Source: an uncultured Polaribacter sp. (GTDB taxonomy: Bacteria; Bacteroidota; Bacteroidia; Flavobacteriales; Flavobacteriaceae). Taken from it: a stretch of DNA of 64,000 bases. Where the stretch lies: positions 62,001 through 126,000 of the forward strand of contig CANMHT010000010.1 in assembly GCA_947497755.1 (NCBI GenBank), read 5' to 3'. This document shows positions 1-9,493 of the stretch, one piece after another (position 1 is the first letter of the stretch; each line of letters begins with the position of its first letter). Made by a program: the position numbers and the translations under genes. Below the pieces are notes generated by a model, which worked only from the letters and a program-made list of their open reading frames with translations, was not told the DNA's origin and did not search any database.

Positions 1-1
1 T

Positions 2-1873
2 CGTTTACGTGAACCAATGATCAAAAAGAATGGGAAATTTGAAGAGGTTAGCTGGGAAGAAGCTTATGACTATATTACCAATAAATTAGTTTCCATTAAA
101 AATGAATATGGCCCTGATGCTATTGGCGGAATTTCTTCTTCAAGAGCAACAAACGAAGAAAATTATTTAATGCAAAAAATGCTTCGTGTTGCTGTTGGAA
201 CCAATAATATTGATGGTTGTGCTAGAGTTTGTCATGCTCCTACTGCCTACGGAATGCAACAAGCGTTCGGAACTGGAGCTGCAACAAACTCTGTAGAAGA
301 TCTAAAACAAACTGATGCTATATTCTTATTTGGAGCAAACCCTATTAAAGGACATCCAGTAACTGGTGCTAAAATTAAGCAAGCGTTTATGAAAGGAGTT
401 ACTTCTATTGTAGTAGACCCTATCAAAACAAAATTAGCAGAATTGGCTAGCTATCATTTACAAATTAGACCAGGAACCAATGTGGCTATTTTAAATATGT
501 TAGCACATTATATTGTTACTGATAATCTAGTTAATCAACATTTTATTGATTCATATACAGAAAAGTATATTGAATTTAAAAACCATGTTGAAAACCTAAA
601 TATGGACGAACTTTCTATTCTAACTGGAGTAGATAAAGAGTTGGTTAGAAAAGCCGCTCATGCTTATGCAACTGCTGATCGAGCCATGGAATTTCATGGA
701 TTAGGTGTTACTGAACATTTCCAAGGAAGTAAAACAGTAATGTTACTTGCTAATTTAGCCATGATGACAGGGAATGTTGGAAAAAAAGGAGTTGGATTAA
801 ACCCTTTACGTGGTCAAAATAATGTACAAGGTGCTGCAGATATGGGGGTTCAACCACACCAAGGAGCTGGGTATTTGGATGTAAACAAACCAGAAATTCA
901 ACAATATTATGCAGACAAATATGGTATTGAAAAAATGCCAGAAAGAGAAGGTTATAAGATTCCGCAAATGCTTGATGCTGCCATTGATGGTAAGCTAAAA
1001 GCGTTATATATAATGGGAGAAGATACTATTATGACAGATCCAAATACTAATCATAGTATCAAAGCCTTTGAAAATTTAGACTTCATTGTTGTACAAGAGT
1101 TGTTTATGACTGCAACTTCTGAAATGGCAGATGTTGTTTTACCTGCATCGTCTTATTTTGAAAAAAATGGAACATTTACCAATGGAGAACGAAGAATGCA
1201 ACGTGTAAATAGAGTAATCGAACCAATTGGTAATACCAAACCAGATGGTCAGATTATTATTGATATTATGAATCGTTTAGGTTATCAACAACCAACAGGT
1301 TTGCATTATGATGCTGCAAATGTTATTGAAGAAATTGCAGATGTGATTCCTTTCATGAAAGGTTTGTCTTGGGACCGATTGGGTGAAAATGGATTGCAAT
1401 GGCCAATAAAAGAAGATGGAACAGATACAAAAATGATTCACGTTGATGGAGCCTTTAAAAAAGGAATTGGAACTTTTCATCATTTTGATTTTGAAGAAAC
1501 TCCTGAAATTGTAGCTCATGGTCAACAATATCCATTTATTTTAACTACTGGAAGAGAGTTAGAACATTATAATTCTGGTACCATGACTCGTAGAACAGAC
1601 AATCAAAAGATTCTTTCTGATGATGTTCTAGAAGTACATCCTAAAGATGCCATCAAAAAAGGGATCAATGACAATGAAACTGTTCGTATTTTTTCTGATC
1701 GCGGAAGTGTAGAAATTCCAATTAAGTATTCTAAAAATGTAAAACGTGGAGTGGTAAGAACTACTTTCCATCAACCAGAAGTATTTATTAATATTATTAC
1801 TGGTAGTGTTGGTGATAAAGAAACCTTAACTCCAGAATATAAAGTTGTAGCTGTAGATTTTGAGCGAGTTTAG
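2..1873 (+). CDS. Formate dehydrogenase alpha subunit (molybdopterin oxidoreductase), 5'-truncated by window edge
   Basis: The reading frame is open from base 2, before the first ATG at 17, so the window holds only the middle and C-terminal part. The product is a molybdopterin-dependent oxidoreductase of the formate dehydrogenase alpha family, which oxidises formate to CO2 using a bis-MGD cofactor. Near residue 72 (counted from the ATG at 17) the segment CARVCHAPT is the family's active-site region, and Cys72 sits where E. coli FdhF has selenocysteine. The motif GVNPLRGQNN-like NPLRGQNNVQGAADMG follows near residues 260-275. The C-terminal molybdopterin-dinucleotide-binding domain has TTGRELEHYNSGTMTRR. 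The N-terminal Fe-S region is outside the window. The next gene, fdhD, overlaps its end, which supports the formate dehydrogenase assignment over other family members. Confidence 0.93.
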   Translation, partial: RLREPMIKKNGKFEEVSWEEAYDYITNKLVSIKNEYGPDAIGGISSSRATNEENYLMQKMLRVAVGTNNIDGCARVCHAPTAYGMQQAFGTGAATNSVEDLKQTDAIFLFGANPIKGHPVTGAKIKQAFMKGVTSIVVDPIKTKLAELASYHLQIRPGTNVAILNMLAHYIVTDNLVNQHFIDSYTEKYIEFKNHVENLNMDELSILTGVDKELVRKAAHAYATADRAMEFHGLGVTEHFQGSKTVMLLANLAMMTGNVGKKGVGLNPLRGQNNVQGAADMGVQPHQGAGYLDVNKPEIQQYYADKYGIEKMPEREGYKIPQMLDAAIDGKLKALYIMGEDTIMTDPNTNHSIKAFENLDFIVVQELFMTATSEMADVVLPASSYFEKNGTFTNGERRMQRVNRVIEPIGNTKPDGQIIIDIMNRLGYQQPTGLHYDAANVIEEIADVIPFMKGLSWDRLGENGLQWPIKEDGTDTKMIHVDGAFKKGIGTFHHFDFEETPEIVAHGQQYPFILTTGRELEHYNSGTMTRRTDNQKILSDDVLEVHPKDAIKKGINDNETVRIFSDRGSVEIPIKYSKNVKRGVVRTTFHQPEVFINIITGSVGDKETLTPEYKVVAVDFERV

Positions 1874-2675
1874 TCTAAAAAATAAATCCCATTATACATA
1901 CAACGGAATACTTATTTCTGATGGAGAAAAATCTATTGTTTCTGATGGAATTGTTGTTGAAGCCGCACTGCAAATTAATATCAATTCGACTTCCTATACA
2001 GTTGTGATGCGTACTCCTGGAAATGATTTTGAATTGATAAGAGGATTGCTTTATGCCGAAGATATTTACAAAGAAAAACAAGCATTAGATTTTAAAGTTA
2101 TTGAAGAAAAAGAAAATGGATTTTCTATCATTAATGTAATCATTCCTAAAAATAAACTGGGCAAAGGTTACCTCAATAAACGTACACTTTTATCGGTTTC
2201 TTCTTGTGGAATTTGCGGAAAACAAAACTTAGAAGACATCGAACTTAAAGGAAAGTCTTTAAAAAATGACACGCTTTTCTCTATTCAAAACATTCAAGAA
2301 ATGTCTTCTAGAATGAGTTCTCTACAAAACGTATTTAAAGCTACTGGAGGAAGTCATGCCGCAGCAATTTTTGACAAAAACTATCAATTACTCACTATTA
2401 AAGAAGATATTGGTAGACATAATGCCGTAGATAAGGTTATAGGAGATTTAATTAACAAAAATGATTTAAACAATTCTTTTTGCATGTTGGTTAGTGGTAG
2501 AGTCTCTTACGAAATCGTATCTAAAGCTTTTATTGCTAAAATCGGAATTATTATCGCGGTTTCTGCTTGCTCGAGTTTGGCTATAGATTATGCAAAAGAA
2601 TTCGGAATTTGCTTGATTGGTTTTAGCAGAACCAATAAAATGACTATTTATGCAAACCCAACCAAAATTGAATAG
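1860..2675 (+). CDS. fdhD: Formate dehydrogenase accessory sulfurtransferase FdhD
   Basis: FdhD carries sulfur from a cysteine desulfurase to the molybdenum cofactor before its insertion into formate dehydrogenase. The 271-residue product has the CxxC pair Cys116-Gly-Ile-Cys119 (SCGICGK), the family motif ATGGSHAAA and the EDIGRHNAVDKVIG segment. Length fits the family. The best start is a TTG at 1860, 14 bases inside the end of the formate dehydrogenase gene, which implies translational coupling. No in-frame ATG lies close by that would keep the conserved N-terminal part. Confidence 0.93.
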   Translation: MSEFSLKNKSHYTYNGILISDGEKSIVSDGIVVEAALQININSTSYTVVMRTPGNDFELIRGLLYAEDIYKEKQALDFKVIEEKENGFSIINVIIPKNKLGKGYLNKRTLLSVSSCGICGKQNLEDIELKGKSLKNDTLFSIQNIQEMSSRMSSLQNVFKATGGSHAAAIFDKNYQLLTIKEDIGRHNAVDKVIGDLINKNDLNNSFCMLVSGRVSYEIVSKAFIAKIGIIIAVSACSSLAIDYAKEFGICLIGFSRTNKMTIYANPTKIE

Positions 2676-2682
2676 TAACATA

Positions 2683-4230
2683 ATGAATAAACATTTTTTT
2701 TGGCTTATTTGCCTACTTATTTCTTCCTCTGTTTTTTCTCAAGAAAATACAATTCCCAAAAAACAAACTCAACATGGATTTGCCTCTTTAGATTATTTAT
2801 CAATTAAAATGCCTTTGGATGAAAATGGAAAACCTGAAGCCAATATGGGTTTTACGGGAGTTCATTACAATTTATGGTTAAGCAATACTGTTTATAGTGG
2901 TTTAGGGTTTTATGGTACTGTGAATGGTAAACGTGGAGGTCTATTTACTTTAGGATTAAACCTTGGTGTTAAAAAACATATTTTTAATAAGCTATTTATT
3001 GATACTGGAATTCATTTAGGAGCAGGTGGTGGTGCCGGAGCTCCTGATGGTGGTGGTGCTTTTTTACTTCCTCATTTTAATTTAGGCTATGACTTTAAAC
3101 ACTTTTCAACTACAATTGGTTATAGCCATATTAATTTTTTTGATAAAGGAAATATAAACGCTCAACAATTTAGAATTGGTGTTCAAATACCTCTATCTTT
3201 TGACCACACAAGTTTTGAAGAAAAAGAGAAAACAATCGCCATAAATGAATTGAAAAACTCTGATTGGAATCAAGTAACAGCTAAACATTCATTTTTGTTA
3301 CATCAAAATAATTATGTGATTAAAGGAAATAGTCAAGATACCGAAGGAAACATTTATCCAAAGAACACTACAATTAGAGTAGCTGGATTAGAGTTTACTT
3401 CTTATTTAAAAAATAACTGGATGCTATACTTCAAAGCTGATGGTGCTTTTCATGGTATTGATGCTGGTTATATGGATATTTTTCTTGGAGGAGGATATCT
3501 TTTCTCTTTCAACAAAAAAAGAACATTTTTTTCTACCAAATTTGCAATTGGTGCAGGTGGCGGTGGCGGTGTTGATACACAAGGAGGTTTTTTAATTCAA
3601 CCAGAAATTGCCCTTGAGCATAAATTATTTAACAATACTTTTCTTTATGTAAATAAAGGGTACATTCTTACTCCTAACTCACATTATACTTCTTCTACTT
3701 ATGGTTTTGGTTTGAAGTATTATACCAACAATCAAGGTATAAAAAATAGCAATGGAGATTATTTTAATTCTTCAAAGATCAAAGGTATTGAGCTTATTGT
3801 TGGTGATGAAGTCTATACTCAAGCTCAAAGAGAAATTTTTCCTACTCAGCAATTACATCAATTTGCTTTACAAGTTAATTTATACATTTCTAAAACTATG
3901 TATTTAGCTGGTTCTACTTCTTTTGCTAGCTTTGGAAATGCTGGAGCTTATGCAGAAGGAATTGTTGGAATGGGATATCAAACAAATGCATTTATTCATA
4001 ACAGAGTTCAGCTATTTGGACAAGTATTAGCAGGTGCTGCAGGTGGTGGACGCATAAGTACAGGACAAGGTCTAATTGTAAAGCCTAGTTTTGGAGTTAA
4101 TCTAAAACTAAATGATAAATTAAGTTTACGAAGTTCTTTAGGAAAAGTAAAAGCAAGAGGTGGAGATTTAAACAGCACTACTTTTAATCTAAGTTTAAAT
4201 TATAGTCTTGGCTTTTTAACAGCTAATTAA
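2683..4230 (+). CDS. Secreted glycine-rich outer-membrane-like protein with three internal repeats, function unknown
   Basis: The start is placed at the ATG at 2683 because it gives a clean signal peptide (MNKHFFWLICLLISSSVFSQ, cleavage after about residue 20). An in-frame ATG at 2650 would add an unsuitable polar leader inside fdhD. The mature protein of about 495 residues is rich in aromatic and alternating hydrophobic strands, as in an outer-membrane beta-barrel. Three similar blocks can be seen, each with a glycine cluster followed by GG/GQG, a hydrophobic pair and P: GAGGGAGAPDGGGAFLLP, GAGGGGGVDTQGGFLIQP and GAAGGGRISTGQGLIVKP. I do not recognise a named family. It follows fdhD by 7 bases and may be cotranscribed, but nothing ties it to formate metabolism. 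Confidence 0.75.
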   Translation: MNKHFFWLICLLISSSVFSQENTIPKKQTQHGFASLDYLSIKMPLDENGKPEANMGFTGVHYNLWLSNTVYSGLGFYGTVNGKRGGLFTLGLNLGVKKHIFNKLFIDTGIHLGAGGGAGAPDGGGAFLLPHFNLGYDFKHFSTTIGYSHINFFDKGNINAQQFRIGVQIPLSFDHTSFEEKEKTIAINELKNSDWNQVTAKHSFLLHQNNYVIKGNSQDTEGNIYPKNTTIRVAGLEFTSYLKNNWMLYFKADGAFHGIDAGYMDIFLGGGYLFSFNKKRTFFSTKFAIGAGGGGGVDTQGGFLIQPEIALEHKLFNNTFLYVNKGYILTPNSHYTSSTYGFGLKYYTNNQGIKNSNGDYFNSSKIKGIELIVGDEVYTQAQREIFPTQQLHQFALQVNLYISKTMYLAGSTSFASFGNAGAYAEGIVGMGYQTNAFIHNRVQLFGQVLAGAAGGGRISTGQGLIVKPSFGVNLKLNDKLSLRSSLGKVKARGGDLNSTTFNLSLNYSLGFLTAN

Positions 4231-4300
4231 CTAGTTTACAACTATTTTAAACTTAAAATAACTTACATTTACACAATTCAAATAACCAAAATTTACTCTC

Positions 4301-5614
4301 ATGAAAAATTTAAAGGTATTAGCAGCAATGCTCTTATTAATTACTTCCTGTAAAACAGAAACAAAAAAACCAGAAAAACTAAGCAATGAAGATTTGATTG
4401 CCAAAGCAAAAGAGATTCATAAACGTGTAATGGTATTAGACACACATAACGATATCAATGTTAGAAATTTTACCGATAGTATTAATTATACACAAGAACT
4501 TGACAATCAAGTAAACTTACCAAAAATGAAAAAAGGAGGTTTAGACGTTTCTTGGTTTATTGTATATACTGGGCAAGGAGAATTGACTCCAGAAGGATAT
4601 GACAAAGCATATAAAAATGCCATTTCTAAATTCAATGCCATTCACAAACTTACCAAAGAAATTGCTCCAGATCAAATTGAACTAGCGGTAAACTCTGCTG
4701 ATGCAAGAAAAATCTATGCTTCTGGTAAAAAAGTGGCTATGATTGGAATTGAAAATGGATATCCTATTGGAACTGATATTAAAAGAGTAAAAGAATTTTA
4801 TGATTTAGGGGCTAGATATATGTCACTATCTCATAATGGACATAGTCAATTATGTGACTCTAATACTGGAGAAACTGATAACAAATGGCTGCATGGTGGT
4901 GTAAGTGATTTAGGGAAAGAAGTCATCAAAGAAATGAATAAATGGGGTATGATGATAGATGTTTCTCACCCTGCAAAATCATCTATAAAAGATATGGTTG
5001 AGTTAAGTAAAGCTCCAATTATTGCTTCTCATTCATCAGCAAGAGGACTTTGTGATCACAGTAGAAATTTAGATGATGAGCAGTTAATGTGGATCAAAAA
5101 AAATGGTGGAGTTGTACAAACTGTTGCTTTTAATGCTTATGTAAATACTGAAAAAAACGAAACTTATAATAAAGCTAGTAGAAAATATATGGAGGAAATT
5201 GCAAAAGAGCAAGGATTTAAAATGATGCCAAGATCTGAAGCAAGAAAGTTACCAAAAGAACAATTAGATAAATACTATAACGAATACATAAGAGTAAGAA
5301 AATTAGCCCGAGCTAAAATGGCTAAAGAAGCTGATAAATTTGATCCTGTAAACGTTGCTGATTTTGTAGATCATATAGATTATATGGTCAAAAAAATTGG
5401 TATAAACCATGTTGGAATCAGTTCTGATTTTGATGGTGGTGGCGGTGTAGCTGGATGGAACGATGCCTCTGAAACACTAAACGTTACTATTGAATTAGTA
5501 AAACGTGGTTACAGCGAAAAGCAGATTGAAAAATTATGGAGTGGTAATTTATTAAGAGTACTCGATGAAGTACAAGCAATTGCTCAAAAAATTCAAAAAG
5601 GAGAAAAAGTATAA
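4301..5614 (+). CDS. Membrane dipeptidase-like lipoprotein (peptidase family M19)
   Basis: This is a zinc dipeptidase of the renal/membrane dipeptidase family, which cleaves dipeptides, often including D-residues. The product has a lipoprotein signal (LLLITSC, Cys17), so it is exported and lipid-anchored. Family metal-site motifs are visible: LDTHNDIN (His49, Asp51), GIENGYPIG (bridging Glu), SHNGHSQLCDS, DVSHPAKSS and HSSARGLCDHSRN, followed by VGISSDFDGGGG near the C-terminus. Length (437 residues) fits secreted bacterial M19 enzymes. The gene stands alone between the upstream barrel-like gene and a bidirectional terminator. Confidence 0.92.
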   Translation: MKNLKVLAAMLLLITSCKTETKKPEKLSNEDLIAKAKEIHKRVMVLDTHNDINVRNFTDSINYTQELDNQVNLPKMKKGGLDVSWFIVYTGQGELTPEGYDKAYKNAISKFNAIHKLTKEIAPDQIELAVNSADARKIYASGKKVAMIGIENGYPIGTDIKRVKEFYDLGARYMSLSHNGHSQLCDSNTGETDNKWLHGGVSDLGKEVIKEMNKWGMMIDVSHPAKSSIKDMVELSKAPIIASHSSARGLCDHSRNLDDEQLMWIKKNGGVVQTVAFNAYVNTEKNETYNKASRKYMEEIAKEQGFKMMPRSEARKLPKEQLDKYYNEYIRVRKLARAKMAKEADKFDPVNVADFVDHIDYMVKKIGINHVGISSDFDGGGGVAGWNDASETLNVTIELVKRGYSEKQIEKLWSGNLLRVLDEVQAIAQKIQKGEKV

Positions 5615-5637
5615 AAGTGTTCTCTTTTCTTAGAAAT

Positions 5638-5667
5638 AATAAAGCTCGTTTTTAAACGAGCTTTATT
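5638..5667. terminator. Bidirectional rho-independent terminator
   Basis: The arms AATAAAGCTCGTTT and AAACGAGCTTTATT form a perfect stem around a very short loop. T-runs or A-runs flank it on each strand. It separates the plus-strand dipeptidase gene from the convergent minus-strand GspM-like gene, so it can stop transcription in both directions. Confidence 0.85.
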
Positions 5668-5684
5668 GTTTTAGAACAATTGAT

Positions 5685-6200
5685 TTAGTTTGCTAATCTT
5701 TGTAAATAAATCTGACAAGTCAAATAATTTCTATTAGTTCTAAAGTTTTTCTTTTTGTTAAAAGTTATTGATTTTAGTGTACCTAACTGTAAATCTTCTA
5801 GGTAATTAATCAACTTTAACAAAGAAATATAATTCCCTTTCACCTCAAAAGAATATGTTAATAATTTTGTAATTTCAGTTTTATATTCATGAGGTTTATT
5901 AAATGACACTATTTCTAAATTATTCTTTGCAGAAAATATGGTTATGCTTTGTAACAATGTTTGTTGAAATGTGTTTTTAACAGAAATGTTTTTCTTCTTT
6001 AAAATAGCATCTAATTGCTTCTCTTCTTCATTTAATTTAAAAATTTTATGTGATGCATTATCTAATAACAATTTTTCTTTAGATAATTTTTCAAAATCTT
6101 TTTGAACTTCAAAAGTTCTAGTTAGTACAAACTTATATATTAAAAGCAAAGAAAGAACAAAGCCAAAAATTAAGATTCTATTTTTAAGTTTTATATCCAT
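5685..6200 (-). CDS. GspM/PilO-like inner-membrane assembly protein of a T2SS/T4P-like system
   Basis: The 171-residue product has one N-terminal membrane segment (about residues 8-25), a coiled-coil stretch rich in E, K and L (about 30-70) and a small alpha/beta periplasmic domain. This is the PilO/GspM architecture. Sequence similarity is too weak to assign by motif, so the call rests on topology and on position as the last gene of the secretin operon, one base after the GspL-like gene. PilO/GspM proteins pair with PilN/GspL and link the assembly platform to the secretin. Confidence 0.68.
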   Translation of the reverse strand: MDIKLKNRILIFGFVLSLLLIYKFVLTRTFEVQKDFEKLSKEKLLLDNASHKIFKLNEEEKQLDAILKKKNISVKNTFQQTLLQSITIFSAKNNLEIVSFNKPHEYKTEITKLLTYSFEVKGNYISLLKLINYLEDLQLGTLKSITFNKKKNFRTNRNYLTCQIYLQRLAN

Positions 6201-6201
6201 C

Positions 6202-7395
6202 TTAATTATTTATATAAATTAAAAACTCAAAAGAAGAAGAAAAGGTATTTTTCCCTTTTCCGTAAGAAATAATTTCAACCTTTTGCACCCATTTTTTTTG
6301 TTCTAAATAAGAAATCCATTTTGTAAAAGAATTACTATTTCTAGAATTTCCTTTAACAACAATAGTATTCATTGAAACAGTTATATCCTTATTCTTCTTA
6401 ATTGATTTATTTAAAGGCTGATAACTAAGTTCCTTTAAACTTGTTTTTGGGGGAACCGATCTACCTAATTCATTTAAAAAGCGAGTAATTTGAAATGATG
6501 AAGATGAAGCTAGACTTTTGGTTAATTGAGATTTTTTCTCTACTCTATTTTGTAGTTGAGTTAGTTTATTTTTATAGGCATTATTCTCTGCTAATTCTTC
6601 ATTTAAAACAGATCCTTTAGTATGTGTATTGGTAAATATTAAATAATTCACCAACAAAATGGCAAACAGAATACCTAAACTTACTTTTAAGCCAATAGAG
6701 AAAAAACGATGCCTTTTATAATACTCAAATAATTCCTTTCCTTTCTCCTTAAAGTTTGAAATATTCGAATTATTTCTATAAAAATAAGCTAGAATTCCAC
6801 TTAAAGCACCAAGGTATTTATTCGGGATTTCTAAATCATTAATTGAGTAATTAACTTCTTTAAACACAGATTTTTCAATATCTACAGCTTGCTCTCCCTT
6901 ACAAATAAGCTTATTATTTAAGGTGTAAATTTCTTCATTGTTTATGTAAGGGAGTAATGAGCAAACCATTAAATTTTGTAGTGAAAAGTCAATAATAAAT
7001 ATCCCTTTAGACTCATAGGTTTTTATTAGATTATCTATATATTCTTTTCTACATACAGCTACAAAGCTATGATCTAATGTGGTAACTACTTCAAAATAAA
7101 AATCAGCTAATTTTATGGTTGGAAAAGCTTTTTTTACAACAAGTTCTTTGTTTTCATCTACAGAAATTACTTTTTTTAATAATACTTGTTGATTATTGAC
7201 AATTAAAAAAGCATGTTTTTGAGATTGTAAATGAGTAAAAACTTCCTCATGTTTTTGAAAACTTTTTGAATCTGCTATTACTAATTCTTTTTTTGTTTTT
7301 TTTAGTTGTAAAACGAGAAAATGTTCTTTAGCATTTTTATCAATACTATGTTCTATACTACAGAACGTATTTCCATATGTTAGCAACTGTATCAT
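6202..7395 (-). CDS. GspL-like (PilM-PilN fusion) assembly platform protein
   Basis: The first 230 residues are soluble and have a layout compatible with the actin-like PilM/GspL cytoplasmic domain. One membrane helix follows at about residues 233-255 (FSIGLKVSLGILFAILLVNYLIF). After it come a coiled coil and a PilN-like ferredoxin-fold domain with TRFLNELGRSVPPKTSLKELSY, a recognisable PilN-type motif. GspL couples the GspE ATPase to the inner-membrane platform. The gene abuts the secretin gene upstream with no gap and the GspM-like gene downstream by one base, which implies a single operon. The domain order is clear; the PilM part is inferred. Confidence 0.75.
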   Translation of the reverse strand: MIQLLTYGNTFCSIEHSIDKNAKEHFLVLQLKKTKKELVIADSKSFQKHEEVFTHLQSQKHAFLIVNNQQVLLKKVISVDENKELVVKKAFPTIKLADFYFEVVTTLDHSFVAVCRKEYIDNLIKTYESKGIFIIDFSLQNLMVCSLLPYINNEEIYTLNNKLICKGEQAVDIEKSVFKEVNYSINDLEIPNKYLGALSGILAYFYRNNSNISNFKEKGKELFEYYKRHRFFSIGLKVSLGILFAILLVNYLIFTNTHTKGSVLNEELAENNAYKNKLTQLQNRVEKKSQLTKSLASSSSFQITRFLNELGRSVPPKTSLKELSYQPLNKSIKKNKDITVSMNTIVVKGNSRNSNSFTKWISYLEQKKWVQKVEIISYGKGKNTFSSSFEFLIYINN

Positions 7396-9477
7396 TTACT
7401 GAATAATTGTTGGTTTAATCAATACAGATAGTTTAGTTTTAGAAGCCGTTCTTGTTCTTTTACTAAACAAGTATTTTATAATCGGAATTCTAGCTAAAAA
7501 AGGAACTCCTGAGCCTGAATCATTTTTAAGATTTTCTTCTAATCCTCCTAAAATTACTACATCTTGATCTTTTACTCTGATAGTTGAAGTAAACTCTCTA
7601 GAATTAATTCCAGGTGGGGCTTCATTATCTATTTTTTTTCCATTAAAAGTAGACTGAATTACCTTAATACTCATAGTAATTTGTCCATCACCAGAAATAA
7701 TTGGTCTAATTTTAATAGCCAGATTAGCATCTACTGGTATATAATTTTTTATTTCTCTTGTTTGAGGGTTTTGAGAACCTATAATATCAGTTACTGTTTC
7801 TACATAATAAGAACGTTCTCCATTAGAAAGATTTGCCTCATGTCCATTTAATGCCGTTAATTTTGGTGTAGATTTAATGTCCAAATCTCCATTTGTTTCC
7901 AACGCTTCAATCTTAGCATAAAAATTAGGGGTAACTTTACCTAAGTTAAGCGATCCGAAACCATTAAGTCCACCAATAATTTTATTTATTGAATTTGCAC
8001 CAAGTGTTAAATTTGTATTAGGATATACGCCTCCTTTTGTTGTTGCAGGCTTGTCTCCAATTCCTAGCGTTATTCCTGTTGAAACAGTAGCACTATTGCT
8101 CACTTCTAAAATCATTACATCAATAGTAACTACAGGAACAGACTTATCTATTAACTTCACAAAGTTTCTAAACCTCTCAATACGTTTAGAAGAGCCACTT
8201 ACAATAAAACTATTATGTTCAATATCACTTGTTATCTGTAAAGAATCTCTCACCTCTTCTGGAATCAAGTTTAATAAATTCTCTGTTACAGTTTGAGAGT
8301 TATTTTGATTCGTTTGCCTATTTCTACTACTGTTATAATTTTGTCTAGAATACTGATTTGAAGCATACTGACTTGAATTTCGACCTGTTAATCTATTTTG
8401 GTTGTTATAATTATTTTGATATGAAAATTGGTTATTATTTATATCATTTTTTTTCTCTTCCATAATTTCAATAGTTCTATGAACTAAAGGAATAACAACT
8501 GTTTTTCTTACAGAAGCTTGATTGCTTTTACCAAAAAAATAAATATCATTTTCTTTTTTATAAGAATAGTTTGTTGTAGTCTCAAAAATATAATTCAATA
8601 GGGTATCAAAGTGTATGTTATTTGCTTTAAAAGATGTAGTTAATGTTTCAGGTAACTTAGCAGTAGTAAACATACTTACTTTTAAGTCTAATCCAATTTC
8701 ATTAACTACTGTTGCTATAGAAACTTTATTAATGTCTACATCAATCATTCTTTTAATAGTATCAACTACTTTAAAATAAAAGTTTTTACTTTTTACCGAA
8801 CGTCTATTTTTAGAATTAAACATCGTTTCTCCTTCTATAGTAGAAAACGTATATAAACCATTCTTTGATTTGGTAATATTTAACTTATTTATCTTAGCTA
8901 ATAGATTCAATGCTGTTACTACTGGTAAATCTTTTAAAAAGATAGATACCTTTTTTTCTGCAATGCTGGGCGGGTAAAATAAATTCTTGCCTGTTAATTC
9001 TGTTATTTTTTTTAAAACTGCCCCTAAAGAATCATCCTTTAATTCTAAGGAGATTAATTTTTTAGCATTTTTATTATATGTTATTAATAACTCTTTTGGC
9101 TTTGGCTCTGGAATTTTTATTTTAGAAATAGTAATTATAGAGCCTAAAACACCAATGTTTAGATTAAATTTTTTAGCACTAAATAAAAGAGCGTCTTTTA
9201 TAGTTACATTAGTAAAATTATGAGTAACCATAACACTTCTTAAATTTGGTTCTATTGAAACATTAAGTTTATTTATATCTGCAATAGTTCTAATAAAAGT
9301 TGGTAGTTGAACATTGTTAATATTAGAATTTACCTTTTTAGTTAATGCTGGTATTTTAGTTTCTAAACTATCAAGTGTAATTTTTAATTTATGGAGTTCT
9401 TCAACACTTATTGTTTGCGATTTTACAACCGAAAAGCACAATAAAAAGAAGAACGAAATAAGATATCTTTTTATCAC
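7396..9477 (-). CDS. Type II/III secretion system secretin (GspD/PilQ-like)
   Basis: This is the outer-membrane secretin that forms the export or pilus channel. The 693-residue product has a signal peptide (YLISFFFLLCFSVVKSQ), several N-domains with SMN/STN-like segments, an N/Q-rich low-complexity linker (about residues 345-395), and the C-terminal secretin domain. Typical secretin segments are TPKLTALNGHEANLSNGERSYYV and, near the end, DQDVVILGGLEEN followed by GVPFLARIPIIKYLF and TKLSVLIKPTII. It heads into the GspL-like gene directly and starts 16 bases after the small lipoprotein gene. That lipoprotein is a candidate pilotin, but this is only inferred from position. Confidence 0.93.
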   Translation of the reverse strand: MIKRYLISFFFLLCFSVVKSQTISVEELHKLKITLDSLETKIPALTKKVNSNINNVQLPTFIRTIADINKLNVSIEPNLRSVMVTHNFTNVTIKDALLFSAKKFNLNIGVLGSIITISKIKIPEPKPKELLITYNKNAKKLISLELKDDSLGAVLKKITELTGKNLFYPPSIAEKKVSIFLKDLPVVTALNLLAKINKLNITKSKNGLYTFSTIEGETMFNSKNRRSVKSKNFYFKVVDTIKRMIDVDINKVSIATVVNEIGLDLKVSMFTTAKLPETLTTSFKANNIHFDTLLNYIFETTTNYSYKKENDIYFFGKSNQASVRKTVVIPLVHRTIEIMEEKKNDINNNQFSYQNNYNNQNRLTGRNSSQYASNQYSRQNYNSSRNRQTNQNNSQTVTENLLNLIPEEVRDSLQITSDIEHNSFIVSGSSKRIERFRNFVKLIDKSVPVVTIDVMILEVSNSATVSTGITLGIGDKPATTKGGVYPNTNLTLGANSINKIIGGLNGFGSLNLGKVTPNFYAKIEALETNGDLDIKSTPKLTALNGHEANLSNGERSYYVETVTDIIGSQNPQTREIKNYIPVDANLAIKIRPIISGDGQITMSIKVIQSTFNGKKIDNEAPPGINSREFTSTIRVKDQDVVILGGLEENLKNDSGSGVPFLARIPIIKYLFSKRTRTASKTKLSVLIKPTIIQ

Positions 9478-9493
9478 AATTTTATTTTTAATA

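Noticed and set aside
1277..1528. Minus-strand ORF inside the formate dehydrogenase gene
   Set aside because: It is a shadow of the conserved plus-strand gene, with no ribosome site and no recognisable domain.
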